A stretch of 64,000 nt of DNA from Delphinapterus leucas (GCF_002288925.2 NW_022098026.1:20763410-20827409); one strand, 5' to 3'. Shown: positions 12,960 through 24,665, counted from the first letter of the stretch. Program-made: numbers and translations. The notes: generated by a model not told the origin, from the sequence alone.

Positions 12960-13280
12960 CAAGTCCATAATTGAGAAGAAGAAAAGGCATATATACAGGA
13001 AGATAACCCGTCAATGAGTTATCTTTTAAAATGGAAGTCATCTATGTTTTCATCAGTAGGGCAATAAATACGTAAACTGTGGTATGACAACTCTTTGAAC
13101 GTTTATACTGCTCTTAAAACCATAAATAATGAATGCAGAAAAGTGCTTACTCAATAAGTAGAAAAGTAATATATGAGAGTTTGTGTGTTATGATTACAGC
13201 TGTGTAAATTGACACACACACACACGTACAAAAACACAGAGAAGATATGAGAAAATAAAACAGCTGCTGTCAGGGTGGTG
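12960..13280 (+). repeat. Old L1 3' fragment
   Basis: Contains GGGCAATAAATACGTAAACTGTGGTATGAC and AATAATGAATGCAG, like the 3' region of old L1 (L1M) copies. A (CA)n run lies at 13211-13224. Low identity, boundaries approximate. Confidence 0.4.
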
Positions 13281-13290
13281 GCTTTTTAAA

Positions 13291-13675
13291 AAAATTATTC
13301 TTCTTGGGACTTCCCTGGTGGCGCAGTGGTTAAGAATCCACTTGCCAATGAAGGGGACACGGTTTGAGCCCTGGTCTGGGAAGATCCCACATGCCGTGGA
13401 GCAACTAAGCCTGTGCGCCACAGCTACTGAGCTTGTGCTCTAGAGCCCGCGAGCCACAACTACTGAGCCCGTGTGCCACAACTACTGAAGTCCGCGCACC
13501 TAGAGCCCATGCTCCGCAACAAGAGAAGCCACCGCAATGAGAAGCCCGCACACCACAACAAAGAGTAGCCCCCGCTCGCTGCAACTAGAGAAGGCCTGCA
13601 CACAGCAACGAAGACCCAACACAGCCAAAAATAAATTAAAAAAATTAAAACAAAAACCAAACAAAAATTCTTCTT
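13291..13675 (+). mobile_element. CHR-1-type SINE, long form (plus member of a pair)
   Basis: Body 13306-13662, from GGGACTTCCCTGGTGGCGCAG to the A-rich tail. It is flanked by AAAATTATTCTTCTT (13291-13305) and AAAAATTCTTCTT (13663-13675), the target-site duplication with small changes. A second SINE on the other strand begins where this one ends. Confidence 0.92.
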
Positions 13676-14010
13676 CTTCTTCTTTTTTTTTTTTTTTTGT
13701 TAAGATGTTGGGGGTAGGAGTTTATTAGTTAATTAATTTAATTTTGCTGTATTGGGTCTTCGTTTCTGTGCGAGGGCTTTCTCAAGTTGTGGCCGCTCTT
13801 CATTGCGGTGCGCAGGCCTCTCACTATCGCGGCCTCTCTTGTTGCGGAGCACAGGCTCCAGATGCGCAGGCTCAGTAGTTGTGGCTCACGGGCCTTGCTC
13901 TGCGGCATGTGGGATCCTCCCAGACCAGGGCTCAAACCCGTGTCCCCTGCATTAGCAGGCAGATTCTCAACCACTGTGCCACCAGGGAAGCCCAAAATAT
14001 TCTTCTTCTT
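13676..14010 (-). mobile_element. CHR-1-type SINE (minus member of a pair)
   Basis: Poly-T at 13683-13698, then the antisense body with TTGGGTCTTCGTTTCTGTGC, ending CCACCAGGGAAGCCC at 13993. A further copy of the target sequence (AAAATATTCTTCTTCTT) follows at 13994-14010. Confidence 0.88.
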
Positions 14011-14919
14011 ATGTTCTTTTAGTGCTATAATATTTTGTCTGGAATAAAATTCAGGAGAAGAAAAAAAGATACAACTTGACCACATATGTATTAAAACAAG
14101 TGACACTAAGACAAAGTCTAAGACAAAGTCAACTCCAGTTGTATAGGGTAGTTGAGTAATTGGAATCTTAATAGAGCCATTAAACTACACGGTTGTGAGA
14201 AGTTGTGTGCAGTATCAATTTAACTTTTGATTGTGTGGTGGTACTTCCCAGTCTCAGTTGCCCACCCTGGCTTAGCACCCAGCACAATGCTCGTCTTACT
14301 ATTGTTAATCACTAAAGGGTGGGTAGGTGAATGGCTGGATGGCTGGATGGCTGGGAAAATTGGAGTTTAAGGTTGAAGTGGTAGTGAAGAAGAATAATAT
14401 GCCTCAAACATCAATATATTTAAAGACCAGTCTAGGCACTAAGATATGTAGAGTGGGAAGGGATGGAAAGGAAAGGAAAGGGAAGGAAAATAAAACAGTA
14501 ATTAGAACCAAGAGGATCTACTTGGGTAAGGCTTAATGCACACCACAAAGACAAGGGAAGAACCCAGTTTGTTGGAGAACAGAGGAATTTCAAGGCTGGA
14601 GAAGTTCAAGGCTGGAGAAGTAACATACTTGTAGCTATGGAGGTAGGAGAAGGTAGTGCATGGATGTGGATTATACTGGCTGGGAGGGAGGTAAACTGAT
14701 GGGGTTAATGATGAGCAGGAGTTTTCTAGAAGCTCCTGATACCCTTGGAGATGTGGACCTTGCTGCTACGAGAGGAATGGATCAAAGAAAGGCTGGAAGG
14801 GCTTGAGTCAGGCTTGTACTTAGAGATGTTTCAAACAGGGCTCCTTGTTCATGGGTAGTATGTCTGAGGCAGCTTGACCTCCTTCTTCTCCAACAGCATC
14901 ATCATCACCTCCTCCCCCT
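14011..14919. other. Unrecognised intronic DNA with small tandem repeats
   Basis: Includes a GGATGGCT run at about 14334-14353, a GGAAAGGAAA run at 14462-14490 and a perfect 16-bp tandem (TTCAAGGCTGGAGAAG) at 14589-14604 and 14605-14620. No gene seen. Confidence 0.6.
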
Positions 14920-15090
14920 TTGTTATTAATTGATCTAATCCTCATAGCAACTCTATGAGGTAGGTCTTCTTACTAGCCTCAGTTTACAGTTTGGGGATCT
15001 GAGGCACAGAGAGATTAATTTACCTAAAATCACATAGCTCATAAGTGACAAAGGTAAAATTTTGCCCAGATCATCTGGTATGACAGCCCG
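14920..15090 (-). repeat. MIR SINE fossil
   Basis: Antisense MIR pattern: CTCATAGCAACTCTATGAGGTAGG, then GAGGCACAGAGAGATTAA, then ATCACATAGCTCATAAGTGACA. Confidence 0.8.
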
Positions 15091-15299
15091 TTCTCTTGTA
15101 TATTGTTACATGGGACCATAGCCCCTGGGGTGAGCAATTATTATTCAGTTATTAAAAATAAAAACCTACAACTTCTCCTCAGCTTCTCTTTTCTCAAAAA
15201 AAAAAAAGTCACATTAGATCTCCAGCTTGGTTTTTTTGTGATACGTTTCAAAAAATTTTTTAACATGCAAATATTATACGCTCACTCTTAAAAATCCTG

Positions 15300-15790
15300 A
15301 TAATATGGTGGAAGTAATACGAAGAAGATAATAGTTACCGAAATTTCCACCTTCTGGAGATGACCGCAAGTAACATTTTAGTGACTATCATTTCAGTCCT
15401 CTCTAAATACAGTTATACTTACTAATGGAATTGCACTCATCCACTGTTTTGTACATGTATCTTTACATGCATGTGATTGTGTGTGTGTGTGTATGTATGT
15501 ATTAATTAATGGGATTGTGTTTCGTGTGCTCTTTTGGTTTGTGTGCTCCTTAAATGGCTGTCACAGAGATTTTACCATGTTAATGAATTTAGATGTAGAG
15601 CTTTTAGATTTGCAGTTGTGTCTCTACTTCCCAACAGAGCGCTGGCACATAATAGATATTCAGTAAATCTTTGTTTAATCATGTTGATTGCACTGTCTTA
15701 TGCTATAATGTTTAAACGACCTTCTTTCTAATGAACATTTAGTTTGTTTCCTATTTTCCACTATAATAAATGACACCATTTCCTCATTTC
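15300..15790 (-). repeat. Old L1 fragment
   Basis: The minus strand reads as an old L1 3' region. Recognisable pieces are ATTAATTAATGGGATTGTGTT and AACATTTAGTTTGTTTCCTATTTTCCACTATAATAAATG. Interrupted by a short GT run at 15478-15495. Confidence 0.5.
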
Positions 15791-18074
15791 AGGTAGGCTG
15801 GCCATTTTGTGAAGAAACCTTTTTAGGTTAGCAGGCTGGGCAGGGTGAGGATGAAGCTCTTTTCCAACTCCATCCAGCTGGACATTTGCAGGCTGCCACT
15901 GATCCTTCCATTAGAGACAATTACTCTTGAGAAATTATTCCCTCTTCCACCAGAGGCCAGATTTAAACAAGCACATAAATAAAGTTTGATTTTATGTTGG
16001 CCTCTTCCATGGAGACTCTTTATCTTTTGTGGGTAAAACAGCTCCAGTTGAATTATTTCTTGTCTTTTTCCCTGAGTTACGGTCATTTTCACCTAACTGA
16101 ATTAGCAAGGGAAGAGAAACAAAATGCCAGAAATGCCATTGGTATCCCTTAGAGCAGTGGTTCTCCACCTTTGTGGCATCTCAGACCCCAGTGAGAATGT
16201 AACCCAGTTGTGGATCATCTCCATAGAAGATCGCAGACGTGTTCAGAGCGGCGCTCCCCTGAGGGTGAGGCTTACAGGTTGAGAAGCGGGGCACCCAACC
16301 GAGCTGTTCCCTCTGCTTTCGTTGCCTTCCTGCTGTGGTCGCTCTGCTCTTCTCATGTGATGGTGTTTCAGTGACACTGCTTTGGAAACTTTGTGGCTTT
16401 TGTTGTTGTTGTTGATAGTTTGAGGTTGGGATGTATATAGAGAGTTAATAAATGATGGCTCTTTTGTAGCAAAAGGGAAGAATGCAGCATTTGGTTTTCC
16501 ACCAGTGTGTATAAACAGCCCCTAATCACATCCCTTCTGTGCATTTTGTTAGTCACATTAAGCCAATGAACCGGGTGCAGGTGAAGCTTTTCTGGAGTAG
16601 GATAGTTGGTTGTAGGAAAGTCCCCTCTGAGCACAGTGCTGCCGCACATATTGAGCCAGGCCTTCTAATTATGGGCAGAGAAAGGCAGTAAGACATAGTT
16701 TCTGCCCTTCATGGGCTCACGATCTTGTGGAGGGAGATGGGCATGTGAAGAAATCAATGGAGCCAAGCTGTATTTGTGAGCATGTTTGCTTCCAAATACC
16801 AGCAACTGGCCCAAGGCAGAAAAGAGAAGTTTGGGGTATATGTACTGAAAATTCCAGGGGTAGACTTTGTCTATTTCCGTTTTCCTCTCTATTGGTTTCA
16901 TCTGTAGGTTGCACCTCTGCATGTGTGAACTAACAGCCATCCACTTCTGGTGGCTCCAGTCCTGCGTCATCATCATTACCAGCAACCCTAGTGAGAAGAC
17001 CTTATTTCCCCCATCTCCCCTGGAGTTCCAACAAAAGTCTTGAATTTGGATTCCATGCTCAGCCCTCAGCCAATCACTGTGACCACAGACAGGAAGGACA
17101 GAATATGTTGAAATGGCCAGATCTGGGTCATGTGGGTAGGAAGGTCGGGAACCATCTACCTGACATTTGAGGACATTGAGGTGCCATTACGAGAAGTGGG
17201 AGTGATGTGGGGAGGTCAGAACAAGGATCACAACAGTAATCTACTGTGAATGTTACTGTAAGTTGTGGGTGGGCAAGGGAGGAAAGGCTTTCTGGGGAAG
17301 GTGGTGCCTAACTAAGTCTGGAATGAATGAATGAGTCAAAGACTAAATTAGCCAATTTTCAGGATAAGAATACTCTTATATGAAACTTTGTGTGATTCTC
17401 TTAGTTTAAGCTCAGATTTCAGTCCCACTTTGGTGAAATCCAAGATTCTATAAGTTCTTTAGGTGACATTGGAGATTTGAGTTTGAATGAATTTGAGGAC
17501 TGAAGTATAGACTTAAAAGTCTTTTTTGTCAGAGATGTGCATTATAATGACACTTGGTATGGTGTTATGTGTGTTTGATACATATTCTAGGTAGAAGAAA
17601 GAAAGTTACAGGTGTTTCTCTTTAGCACCTCACATTTGCAAGGGACTGTGTTAGAAACTTTACACTCTTGATTACTTAGTAGGGCAGAATTACCACGGTT
17701 AAATAAAATAAAATAAAAATAACATTTTTGTGAAGAAACCGAAACGGCAGAGGAAGGAAAGCATCTAAAAGGTTCCAATTGCCTGGAACTTGGCCGTAGT
17801 CAGTAAGTGTCACACACTATCTTTTGCACCATGGAGACACCCCGCCACACACCCCTTTTCTAGTCAGCTGTGTCCTTGCCTCATTGCAGCCCTGGATTAG
17901 CTGCTATCTCCTGGGCTGAGGAGGCCCCAGGGTATAACTAATTAGCCGTACTGCAGGAAGCTTGAGCAGGTTTAATCATATCTCTAAGCAAAAATCTATT
18001 TCTTCTGGTAGTCAGAGCCAGAGCACTCTTTTCTGTGCCTGCTCGTTTTTCAAAACTGAGACTGATGATGTCAA
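15791..18074. other. Mostly unrecognised intronic DNA
   Basis: Apart from the hAT fossil listed separately, nothing gene-like. Bases 17040-17160 (CAGCCAATCACTGTGACCAC and GATCTGGGTCATGTGGG) look like a small remnant of the ancient repeat also seen at 24.35-24.66 kb. A (TAAAA)n run is at 17699-17720. Confidence 0.45.
16155..16292 (+). mobile_element. hAT-type non-autonomous DNA transposon (MER5-like)
   Basis: Begins CAGTGGTTCTCCACCTTTG and ends ACAGGTTGAGAAGCGGGG. The ends are roughly inverted copies, as in the CAGTGGTTCTCAACC terminal repeats of hAT/Charlie MITEs. No clear 8-bp duplication survives. Confidence 0.6.
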
Positions 18075-18228
18075 AAGTTGCCGACACCTTTTGAGCCCTT
18101 ACTGTGTACCATTCTTTCCGCCAAGAGTGTCACATGTGTTATCTCATGGTCCTGTGAGGTCAGTACAGTTATGGTCCCCATGTCACATTTGAGGAAATTG
18201 AAGCCTAGAGAAGCCATATCCTGAAATG
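18075..18228 (-). repeat. MIR SINE fossil
   Basis: Antisense MIR: TTTTGAGCCCTTACTGTGTACC, then CATGTGTTATCTCATGG, then CATTTGAGGAAATTGAAGCC. Confidence 0.7.
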
Positions 18229-18959
18229 TTTCAGTTCAGCACCAGGCTGATCTGGGGGAAGTTGGGGGGGCCTCTCTGATGAGTGACATCTGAGACAAAC
18301 AGATGTCTGTGTCATGTCTGGGAGAATGACATTTGAGGGAACTGGCATTAAGCAGGTTAACTTAATTTCCTGACTGTGTGACACCTGAGGTTTAGGCTAC
18401 TAAGCAGTGATACATGGTGCTGAGGTCACTTTGATGGAGAGGAAGAGCAAGTGAGAAGCAGTGAGGGCCACTGGCTGGCTCACCTTCAGTCATTGGAAGG
18501 CCTGCTCCCTCTCAGCCTCTGATGCCAGATTGTTTCAAGAGAGTGGTTCGCTCAGAGACCAGCTGCAGCCCCTAGGCTCCCTTCTAACACTGGAGGAAAA
18601 GAAAACTCATCTGAATAGGGGACTTAGAGACAACAGGGACTGCCTTAAAAGATTGTTACCACTTTGGATCTTTTTTTTAAAAGACAAAGGCTTGTTCCCA
18701 AATCTTTATATTGTATTGTTTTTATTTCTTTTCTATGCTGTTTTAAAAGTGGTAGATATTTCTATATATTGGATATCAGGTTACCCAAGTAAGTCTTCAT
18801 TTATTCCATTTTACACCATAGTTCAGTAAGTTTTCACTGGTGTTAGGATTGATTTTGGGGTTGTTTTAGAGAAGTATTTCCCGACCTTTTTAGTGCAGTT
18901 AGTTAACTGAGAGTTAACTGCAGGATGAAAACAGACCCTTAATAGCTCAGAGTGGCTTC
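18229..18959. other. Unrecognised intronic DNA
   Basis: A 122-codon plus-strand ORF (18461-18829) lies here. It has no domain I recognise and no splice context, and its second half is hydrophobic and T-rich; I treat it as chance. Confidence 0.5.
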
Positions 18960-19480
18960 GAGCGAATGCTAGGGATGCAGATAAGGATGTTCATTGCAGC
19001 TTGTTTGAAAAAGCTAATAAATACAGCAGGTGGAGGGATGGATGGATGGATAGATAGATAGGCAGACAGATACACAGACAGATAGACAGGCAGCCAAAAG
19101 AGGAATTGCTCACATGCCTTACTAGCATGGGACTGGTTTATTCCGTTATAGCGCGTCCGTACAGCGGATTACCGTGCAGTGCTTTTGACCTGATGCTGGC
19201 CTGCCTGTACTGATGGGAAAAGCAGTGTGACAATGGTGACATGCAAAACTTTTTGAGTAATATGATCTCCTTTGAGTAAATAAAACGATGTTTATGAGTA
19301 TGCACACGTGCCCTTCCTAGTATATAAATAATTCGTTTCCAGGGATGATATTAAAAAATTTAAAGGTTACATCTTTTGTGAGAGAGTCTAGAGGACTTTA
19401 ACGTTTCATTTTTTATTTTTCTGTATAGTTTGATTTTAACCCATGCATCAGTATTACTTTTATGTAAAAAATAACAGTAT
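18960..19480 (+). repeat. Old L1 3' fragment interrupted by a microsatellite
   Basis: GATGTTCATTGCAGCTTGTTTGAAAAAGC and GGATTACCGTGCAGTGCTTTTGACC follow the order of an old L1 ORF2 end and 3' UTR. A tetranucleotide array interrupts it. Confidence 0.5.
19035..19094. repeat. (GGAT)n/(AGAT)n/(AGAC)n microsatellite
   Basis: GGAT units change to AGAT and then to AGAC-type units over about 60 bp. It lies inside the old L1 piece. Confidence 0.85.
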
Positions 19481-20366
19481 TGAAAATAATACCCGTTGGT
19501 TATGGCTGAGTAAAAGGGAGGTTTAAATAATAAAATAAGCCCCTTTGAACTCCTTAATGAAAACGATCAGTGTGTTTTGAAGGAGTGAGTTCTGTCACCT
19601 ACCCTAAGACACAGGACATTTCTCTTCTTTTCTCTCCCTCCTCCCAGGCTTTATGAAACTATGCTTATTTATACCATGGATATTCAAAAGTAGGTCAGCA
19701 ACAAAACCAAAAAAAACTCTCCTTTGGCTTTTGGGTGGTGGTGGGGAGAGTGCTGGCAGAGGATGTGAAATTTGCTTCCTTGACCTTCCTTGGCTTTTTG
19801 TGTTTATTGCTGGCTTCTAAGCCCTTCCCTCTCCTTTTCCACCTACATTTTGAAGAGATTATTGTAGAGAAGGCAATTCCCTAACACTTTTAACTTTTTC
19901 TTCTGTATCCTTACGGCATGTTTAGAGTCCATTTGTTGTCTTATTTCCTATTTGATCAATTACATTATTTTATACATAGTGTTTTATTCTTACCGTGATT
20001 GCTTCTGGTATATTTAGGGGGCGGGTCTGATTTTGGTACTCCCCTGGCTATCTTCTTTGTCTGTACTTCAGTGGTTGCTTTTTGAATATCTGGGTAGTTC
20101 AGTGTCTCTGACCCAAATAGCCAATGGAGCTTTTCTTGGCTTGCCTCGTTGCAATATCTGAAACGGTGTAACCAAGAACCCTCGGGCGGGTGGCCGGGCG
20201 GGCCTCTGGTTCTCTGTGTCTCGTTCTCCTGACTTCGGAATCTTGGCAGGCTGATGCCTACAAACGCCTTGTTAATGTTGGAGAATTGGACGCAAGAGCC
20301 CTTTTGACATTGGCTTTTCATGGGAATGGATTAATTCACATGCAATGATTGCTTACTGTTTAGCTC
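19481..20366. other. Unrecognised DNA with a CpG-rich patch and a 118-codon minus-strand ORF
   Basis: No known repeat recognised. Bases 20140-20240 hold about nine CpGs, including GGGCGGGTGGCCGGGCGGGC, unusual for this intron. A minus-strand ORF runs from 20321 to 19965, and near its end is CACG|GTAAGAA (minus strand, about 19994), a good donor. Its protein matches no family I know. Confidence 0.4.
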
Positions 20367-21655
20367 TTTTTTTTTTTTTAACATCTTTATTGGAGTATAA
20401 TTGCTTTACAATGCTGTGTTAGTTTCTGCTTCACAACAAAATGAATCAGTTATATATATACATATGTTCCCATATCTCTTCCTGCTTGCGTCTCCCTCCC
20501 TCCCACCCTCCCTATCCCACCCCTCCAGGCAGTCACAGAGCACCGAGCTGATCTCCTTGTGCTATGCGGCTGCTTCCCACTAGCTATCTACCTTATGTTT
20601 GGTAGCGTATATATGTCCATGCTTCTCTCTCGCTTTGTCACAGCTTACCCTTCCCCCTCCCCATATCCTCAAGTACATTCTCTAGTAAGTCTGTGTCTTT
20701 ATTCCTGTTTTACCCCTAGGTCCTTCATGACATTTTGTTTTTCTTAAATTCCGTATATATGTGTTAGCATACGGTATTTGTCTCTCTCTTTCTGACTTAC
20801 TTCACTCTGTATGACAGACTCTAGGTCTATCCACCTCATTAAAAATAGCTCAATTTCGTTTCTTTTTATGGCTGAGTAATACTCCATTGTATATATGTGC
20901 CACATCTTCTTTATCCATTCATCCGATGATGGACACTTAAGTTGTTTCCATCTCCAGGCTATTGTAAATAGAGCTGCAATGAACATTTTGGTACATGACT
21001 CTTTTTGAATTATGGTTTTCTCAGGGTATATGCCCAGTAGTGGGATTGCTGGGTCATACGGTAGTTCTATTTGTAGTTTTTAAAGGAACCTCCATACTGT
21101 TCTCCACAGTGGCTGTATCAATTTACATTCCCACCAACAGTGCAAGAGTGTTCCCTTTTCTCCACACCCTCTCCAGCATTTATTGTTTGTAGATTTTTTG
21201 ATGATGGCCATTCAGACTGGTGTGAGATGATATCTCATTGTAGTTTTGATTTGCATTTCTCTAATGATTAGTGATGTTGAGCATTCTTTCATATGTTTGT
21301 TGGCGGTCTGTATATCTTCTTTGGAGAAATGTCTATTTAGGTCTTCTGCCCATTTTTGGATTGGGTTGTTTGTTTTTTTGTTATTAAGCTGCATGAGCTG
21401 CTTATAAATTCTGGAGATTAATCCTTTGTCAGTTGCTTCATTTGCAAATATTTTCTCCCATTCTGAGGGTTGTCTTTTGGTCTTGTTTATGGTTTCCTTT
21501 GCTGTGCAAAAGCTTTGAAGTTTCATTAGGTCCCATTTGTTTATTTTTGTTTTTATTTCCATTTCTCTAGGAGGTGGGTCAAAAAGGACCTTGCTGTGAT
21601 TTATGTCATAGAGTGTCCTGCCTATGTTTTCCTCTAAGAGTTTGCTGTTTTGTTC
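20367..21655 (-). mobile_element. 5'-truncated L1 LINE
   Basis: Begins (plus strand) with poly-T and AACATCTTTATTGGAGTATAATTGC, the antisense L1 3' end with its AATAAA. It continues through the 3' UTR into the C-terminal third of ORF2 and stops abruptly near 21655. Two ORF2 blocks remain open: 21212-21562 (with [20 protein letters not shown]) and 20744-20986 (with [20 protein letters not shown]). No clear target-site duplication was found. Confidence 0.93.
20744..21562 (-). pseudogene. L1 ORF2 C-terminal remnant
   Basis: Encodes parts of the region C-terminal to the L1 reverse transcriptase, in at least two frames with frameshifts between 21212 and 20986. It lacks the endonuclease and RT domains, so it cannot move itself. 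The [14 protein letters not shown] block is a hallmark of the L1 ORF2p C-terminus. Confidence 0.9.
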
Positions 21656-22397
21656 TTAAATGCGGTAACTTTGTATACTGGTTTAACATTTGCAAAGTGT
21701 TTTTCTAAACGTTAGCTCATTTAATTTGCTGGTAGTTATAATTGCACTCATCCTCTGTGGATGAGTTAGCAGAGCCTCCTTCTGCATCCAGGCCTTGTGA
21801 TGCAGGCCCCAGGCCTGTGCTTTTCCCTCCAGACACACACTGTCTCCTCGTGAGGACTGTTGAATGTGTTCGGCAGGCATGTCTTCAGGGAAGCTGGTAC
21901 GTCTTTTTGGAAATAGGTTTTCCTGAGCTATTTAGCATCCCTAATGTGTTCTCCTTCCGTTCCTTTCTCCTTCTCTCCCCTCCTGCTTTAGGTTCTGTCC
22001 CTTTCCAAGACCTTCCATTCATTTCACTTGCCACCCTTCTCCCAGACACACATCTCCACTCTCACGCTCTGCATTTCACCTGAATGGCTTTTTCCATTAG
22101 TTCAGTTCTGACTTACTTTATAAGATCTAGCACCAAACAAAGCCTTGCCTGACCTGGTACAGCTGACCTTAGTCTTTCCAAATCTCCATTAGCCTTTTGC
22201 ACACAGTTTTGAAATATCACATCTTAGGGATGGGGTGGGGGGTAGCGGAGGGGGCCGATTTGTCATGGATATGGTGGCACACTGAGTCAGGAAAGTCAGT
22301 GTCTTGCCCAGTGATGCATTAACTGCATGGCCTTGGAAAAGTTGCTTACCCTTCCTAGGCCTGCAATAATGAAAGCGGGGGAGAATAATCTCCGGAT
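21656..22397. other. Mostly unrecognised intronic DNA
   Basis: Bases 21960-22200 (CATCTCCACTCTCACGCTC, then AAGCCTTGCCTGACCTGG) look like a weak L2 fragment on the plus strand. The 113-codon ORF at 21742-22083 overlaps it and has no supporting features. Confidence 0.4.
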
Positions 22398-22602
22398 CGG
22401 TAGTTTTTCAAAGTATGTTTCAGGAATCTCTGGGATTCTGTGGATTGTTGAGGTGAAAAGAAGGTTTTCTCCCAGCTTCTGCTAGAGCTGCCTCGCTTTC
22501 ATCTTTTTAGTGTATGGAAGTTGCACATTCGATCGGACCAATGGATTGGTAGATTTTTGATAAAAAGAATTCTGTACTAATAGGTTGAAAACCACCAGAT
22601 TA
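22398..22602 (+). mobile_element. hAT-type DNA transposon fossil
   Basis: Starts GGTAGTTTTTCAAAGTATGTTTC and ends AATAGGTTGAAAACCACCAG. The ends are imperfect inverted copies of the kind seen in Charlie-derived MITEs. Confidence 0.5.
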
Positions 22603-23514
22603 GATGGTCCTGATATGATCCCTGTCTCTTACACACAATTAATTACTAGTCACAAAGTATTTTTAATTTGCCTTGGCTTTGTTCCTTAGATGTTTCCCAT
22701 GTACAGAGCCCCCCGCCCCTCTACAGTGTATAACTTCATTATCCCGGGTACCTAGGATTGCTTAATAAAGGACTGTATAGGGTGAAGGCAACTCCAGTCT
22801 TTGTGTCGTGGGTGACGTGGATAGTGTTAAGTGAAAGCATAATGAGATTAGTTGAGGTACATGCATTTATCTTAAGTGAATTCAACTGTAAGCATCCTGT
22901 AAGCAGCGCCACTTCATTGTGGCCTCTGAACACAAGCAACTGCTTTGACAGGTGCTCAGCGGAGGGAGCCACCAAATGGGCACTGACTGGTGGGCAGTAC
23001 AGTACAGTTTAAACAAAGCAGAGTGCACCATGCTATGTGTGCAGCTTAAGGGCTTTGCCAGAGAAATTCTCACTCTATCTGGGTTTTGCCTTAAACGTTA
23101 GCTTTCGAACCTTATACCCAAGTTAAGATTTGATATCACCATATTCTATTTCACTTCACTGGCAGTCCTTTCCCATGAAGGATTCTGCAGATTTTTATTA
23201 CATGGTGATAATTCCATAATACTGCTTTACTCCTTACAAGCATTTTTGAAAATCTGCCTGAAATAGGAATATGAAACATTTAAAAAGCACCTCCTTTAAG
23301 GAAATCATAAGTTTATAAAGGAAATAAGTGAACTGATGTCATACTAGCAGTCTGTGCAGAGCAGCTCCTGTTTCTGAGGGGCAGGGGCTTTTGACTGAGG
23401 AAAGGACAGATCCTCTTGGTTTGTGCTTTTGCTGACCCTGAAAGTAACCCAAGGATACGGTATCTGTCATGCCAGGACGTTTGACCAGTCGTCATTACTG
23501 TATGTTTGTATCGT
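22603..23514. other. Unrecognised intronic DNA
   Basis: No gene or repeat family recognised. ORFs of 63-84 codons on both strands overlap one another and are taken as chance. Confidence 0.5.
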
Positions 23515-23753
23515 CTCCATGAAGTCTTTTTTTTTTTTTTTTTTTTTGCGGTACGCGGGCCTCTCACTGTTGCGGCCTCTCCCATTGTGGAGCACAGGCT
23601 CCGGATGCGCAGGCTCAGCGGCCACGGCTCACGGGCCTAGCAGCTCCGCGGCACGTGGAATCCTTCCGGACCGGGGCACAAACCCGCGTCCCCTGCATCG
23701 GCAGGCGGACTCTCAACCACTGCGCCACCAGGGAAGCCCTCCATGAAGTCTTT
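23515..23753 (-). mobile_element. Young CHR-2-type SINE with a perfect 15-bp target duplication
   Basis: Body 23530-23738: poly-T, then GCGGTACGCGGGCCTCTCAC, ending CCACCAGGGAAGCC. CTCCATGAAGTCTTT flanks it exactly at 23515-23529 and 23739-23753. The intact duplication and low apparent divergence suggest a recent insertion. Confidence 0.96.
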
Positions 23754-23977
23754 AGCATCCACATGTAATAAATATATCCATTCAACATAAATTCAGCCAA
23801 GGAATAAAAGCACACCCAATAAGACTGTGTATTGAAAAATGCAGGGTTCATAAGATATTCTGACAGGGAAAGATATTTTTGACATGCCAAAAATATAAAT
23901 CGAGAACTTACTAAACTAGATTGGAAAGACAGTTCTGTAGAGACATCTGGTTCCCTGTAGGTGGAATTTCAGCTCTT
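23754..23977. other. Spacer between two inverted SINEs
   Basis: Short unrecognised sequence that would be the loop if the flanking SINEs paired in RNA. Confidence 0.5.
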
Positions 23978-24224
23978 AAAAACAAGCCTATCGGGGCTTC
24001 CCTGGTGGCGCAGTGGTTGGGAGTCCGCCTGCCGATGCAGGGGACACGGGTTTGTGCCCCGGTCCGGGAAGATCCCACATGCTGTGGAGCGGCTGGGCCC
24101 GTGAGCCATGGCCGCTGGGCCTGCGCATCCGGAGCCTGTGCTCCGCAACGGGAGAGGCCACAACAGTGCGAGGCCCGCGTACCGCAAAAAAACCACAAAA
24201 AACCCAAAAATAACCAAGCTTATC
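23978..24224 (+). mobile_element. Young CHR-2-type SINE
   Basis: Body about 23993-24211, from GGGGCTTCCCTGGTGGCGCAG to GAGGCCCGCGTACCGC and an A-rich tail. Flanked by AACAAGCCTATC and AACCAAGCTTATC, an imperfect target duplication. It lies head to head with the SINE at 23515-23753. Confidence 0.94.
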
Positions 24225-24349
24225 AACTTACGTAGTGTGTGAACTACAGAGGATTTAGAGTCTGAACCTGTCGACTCCTGCTTTTCTTTGCTTGGCGTTG
24301 TGCTCAGGTAGGTGCTTCTCACTGTGTCACACACACAGAGGCCCCTGTA

Positions 24350-24665
24350 CACCAGCAGCTCCTGGTTTACACTCTACCCACGTAGCATGCTCAGCACAGA
24401 AGAGTTGGAGTTCCAGCAGAAGTCCCGGGGCTGACCGTTTCATTGGCTTGGACCAGGTCTGTTCCCTGAAGTGGTCACTGTGACTGATGGGCCAGACCTG
24501 AGTCCTATGCCAGCCCAGGGGTTGGCTCCACCCGACCACATAGAGATGAGGGAAGGGGTATGTCCCCAAAGGAAAATTGAGGAGTGTTAACAGTAGAAAG
24601 GGGACTAGATCCTGGGCAGGCTGAGGAACAGATAGATGGGCCCCTGAATGAGCAACTGAAAGCGG
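24350..24665 (+). repeat. Ancient dispersed repeat, family not named
   Basis: Contains TTCCAGCAGAAGTCCCGGGGCTGACCGTTTCATTGGCTTGG, CTCCACCCGACCACATAG and CCCCAAAGGAAAATTGAGG in the order of a common mammalian repeat. The 47.48-48.01 kb segment appears to be a more decayed copy of the same family. Confidence 0.55.

Noticed and set aside
18461..18829. 122-codon plus-strand ORF outside known repeats
   Set aside because: The C-terminal half is low-complexity and T-rich, and there is no exon structure or family resemblance.
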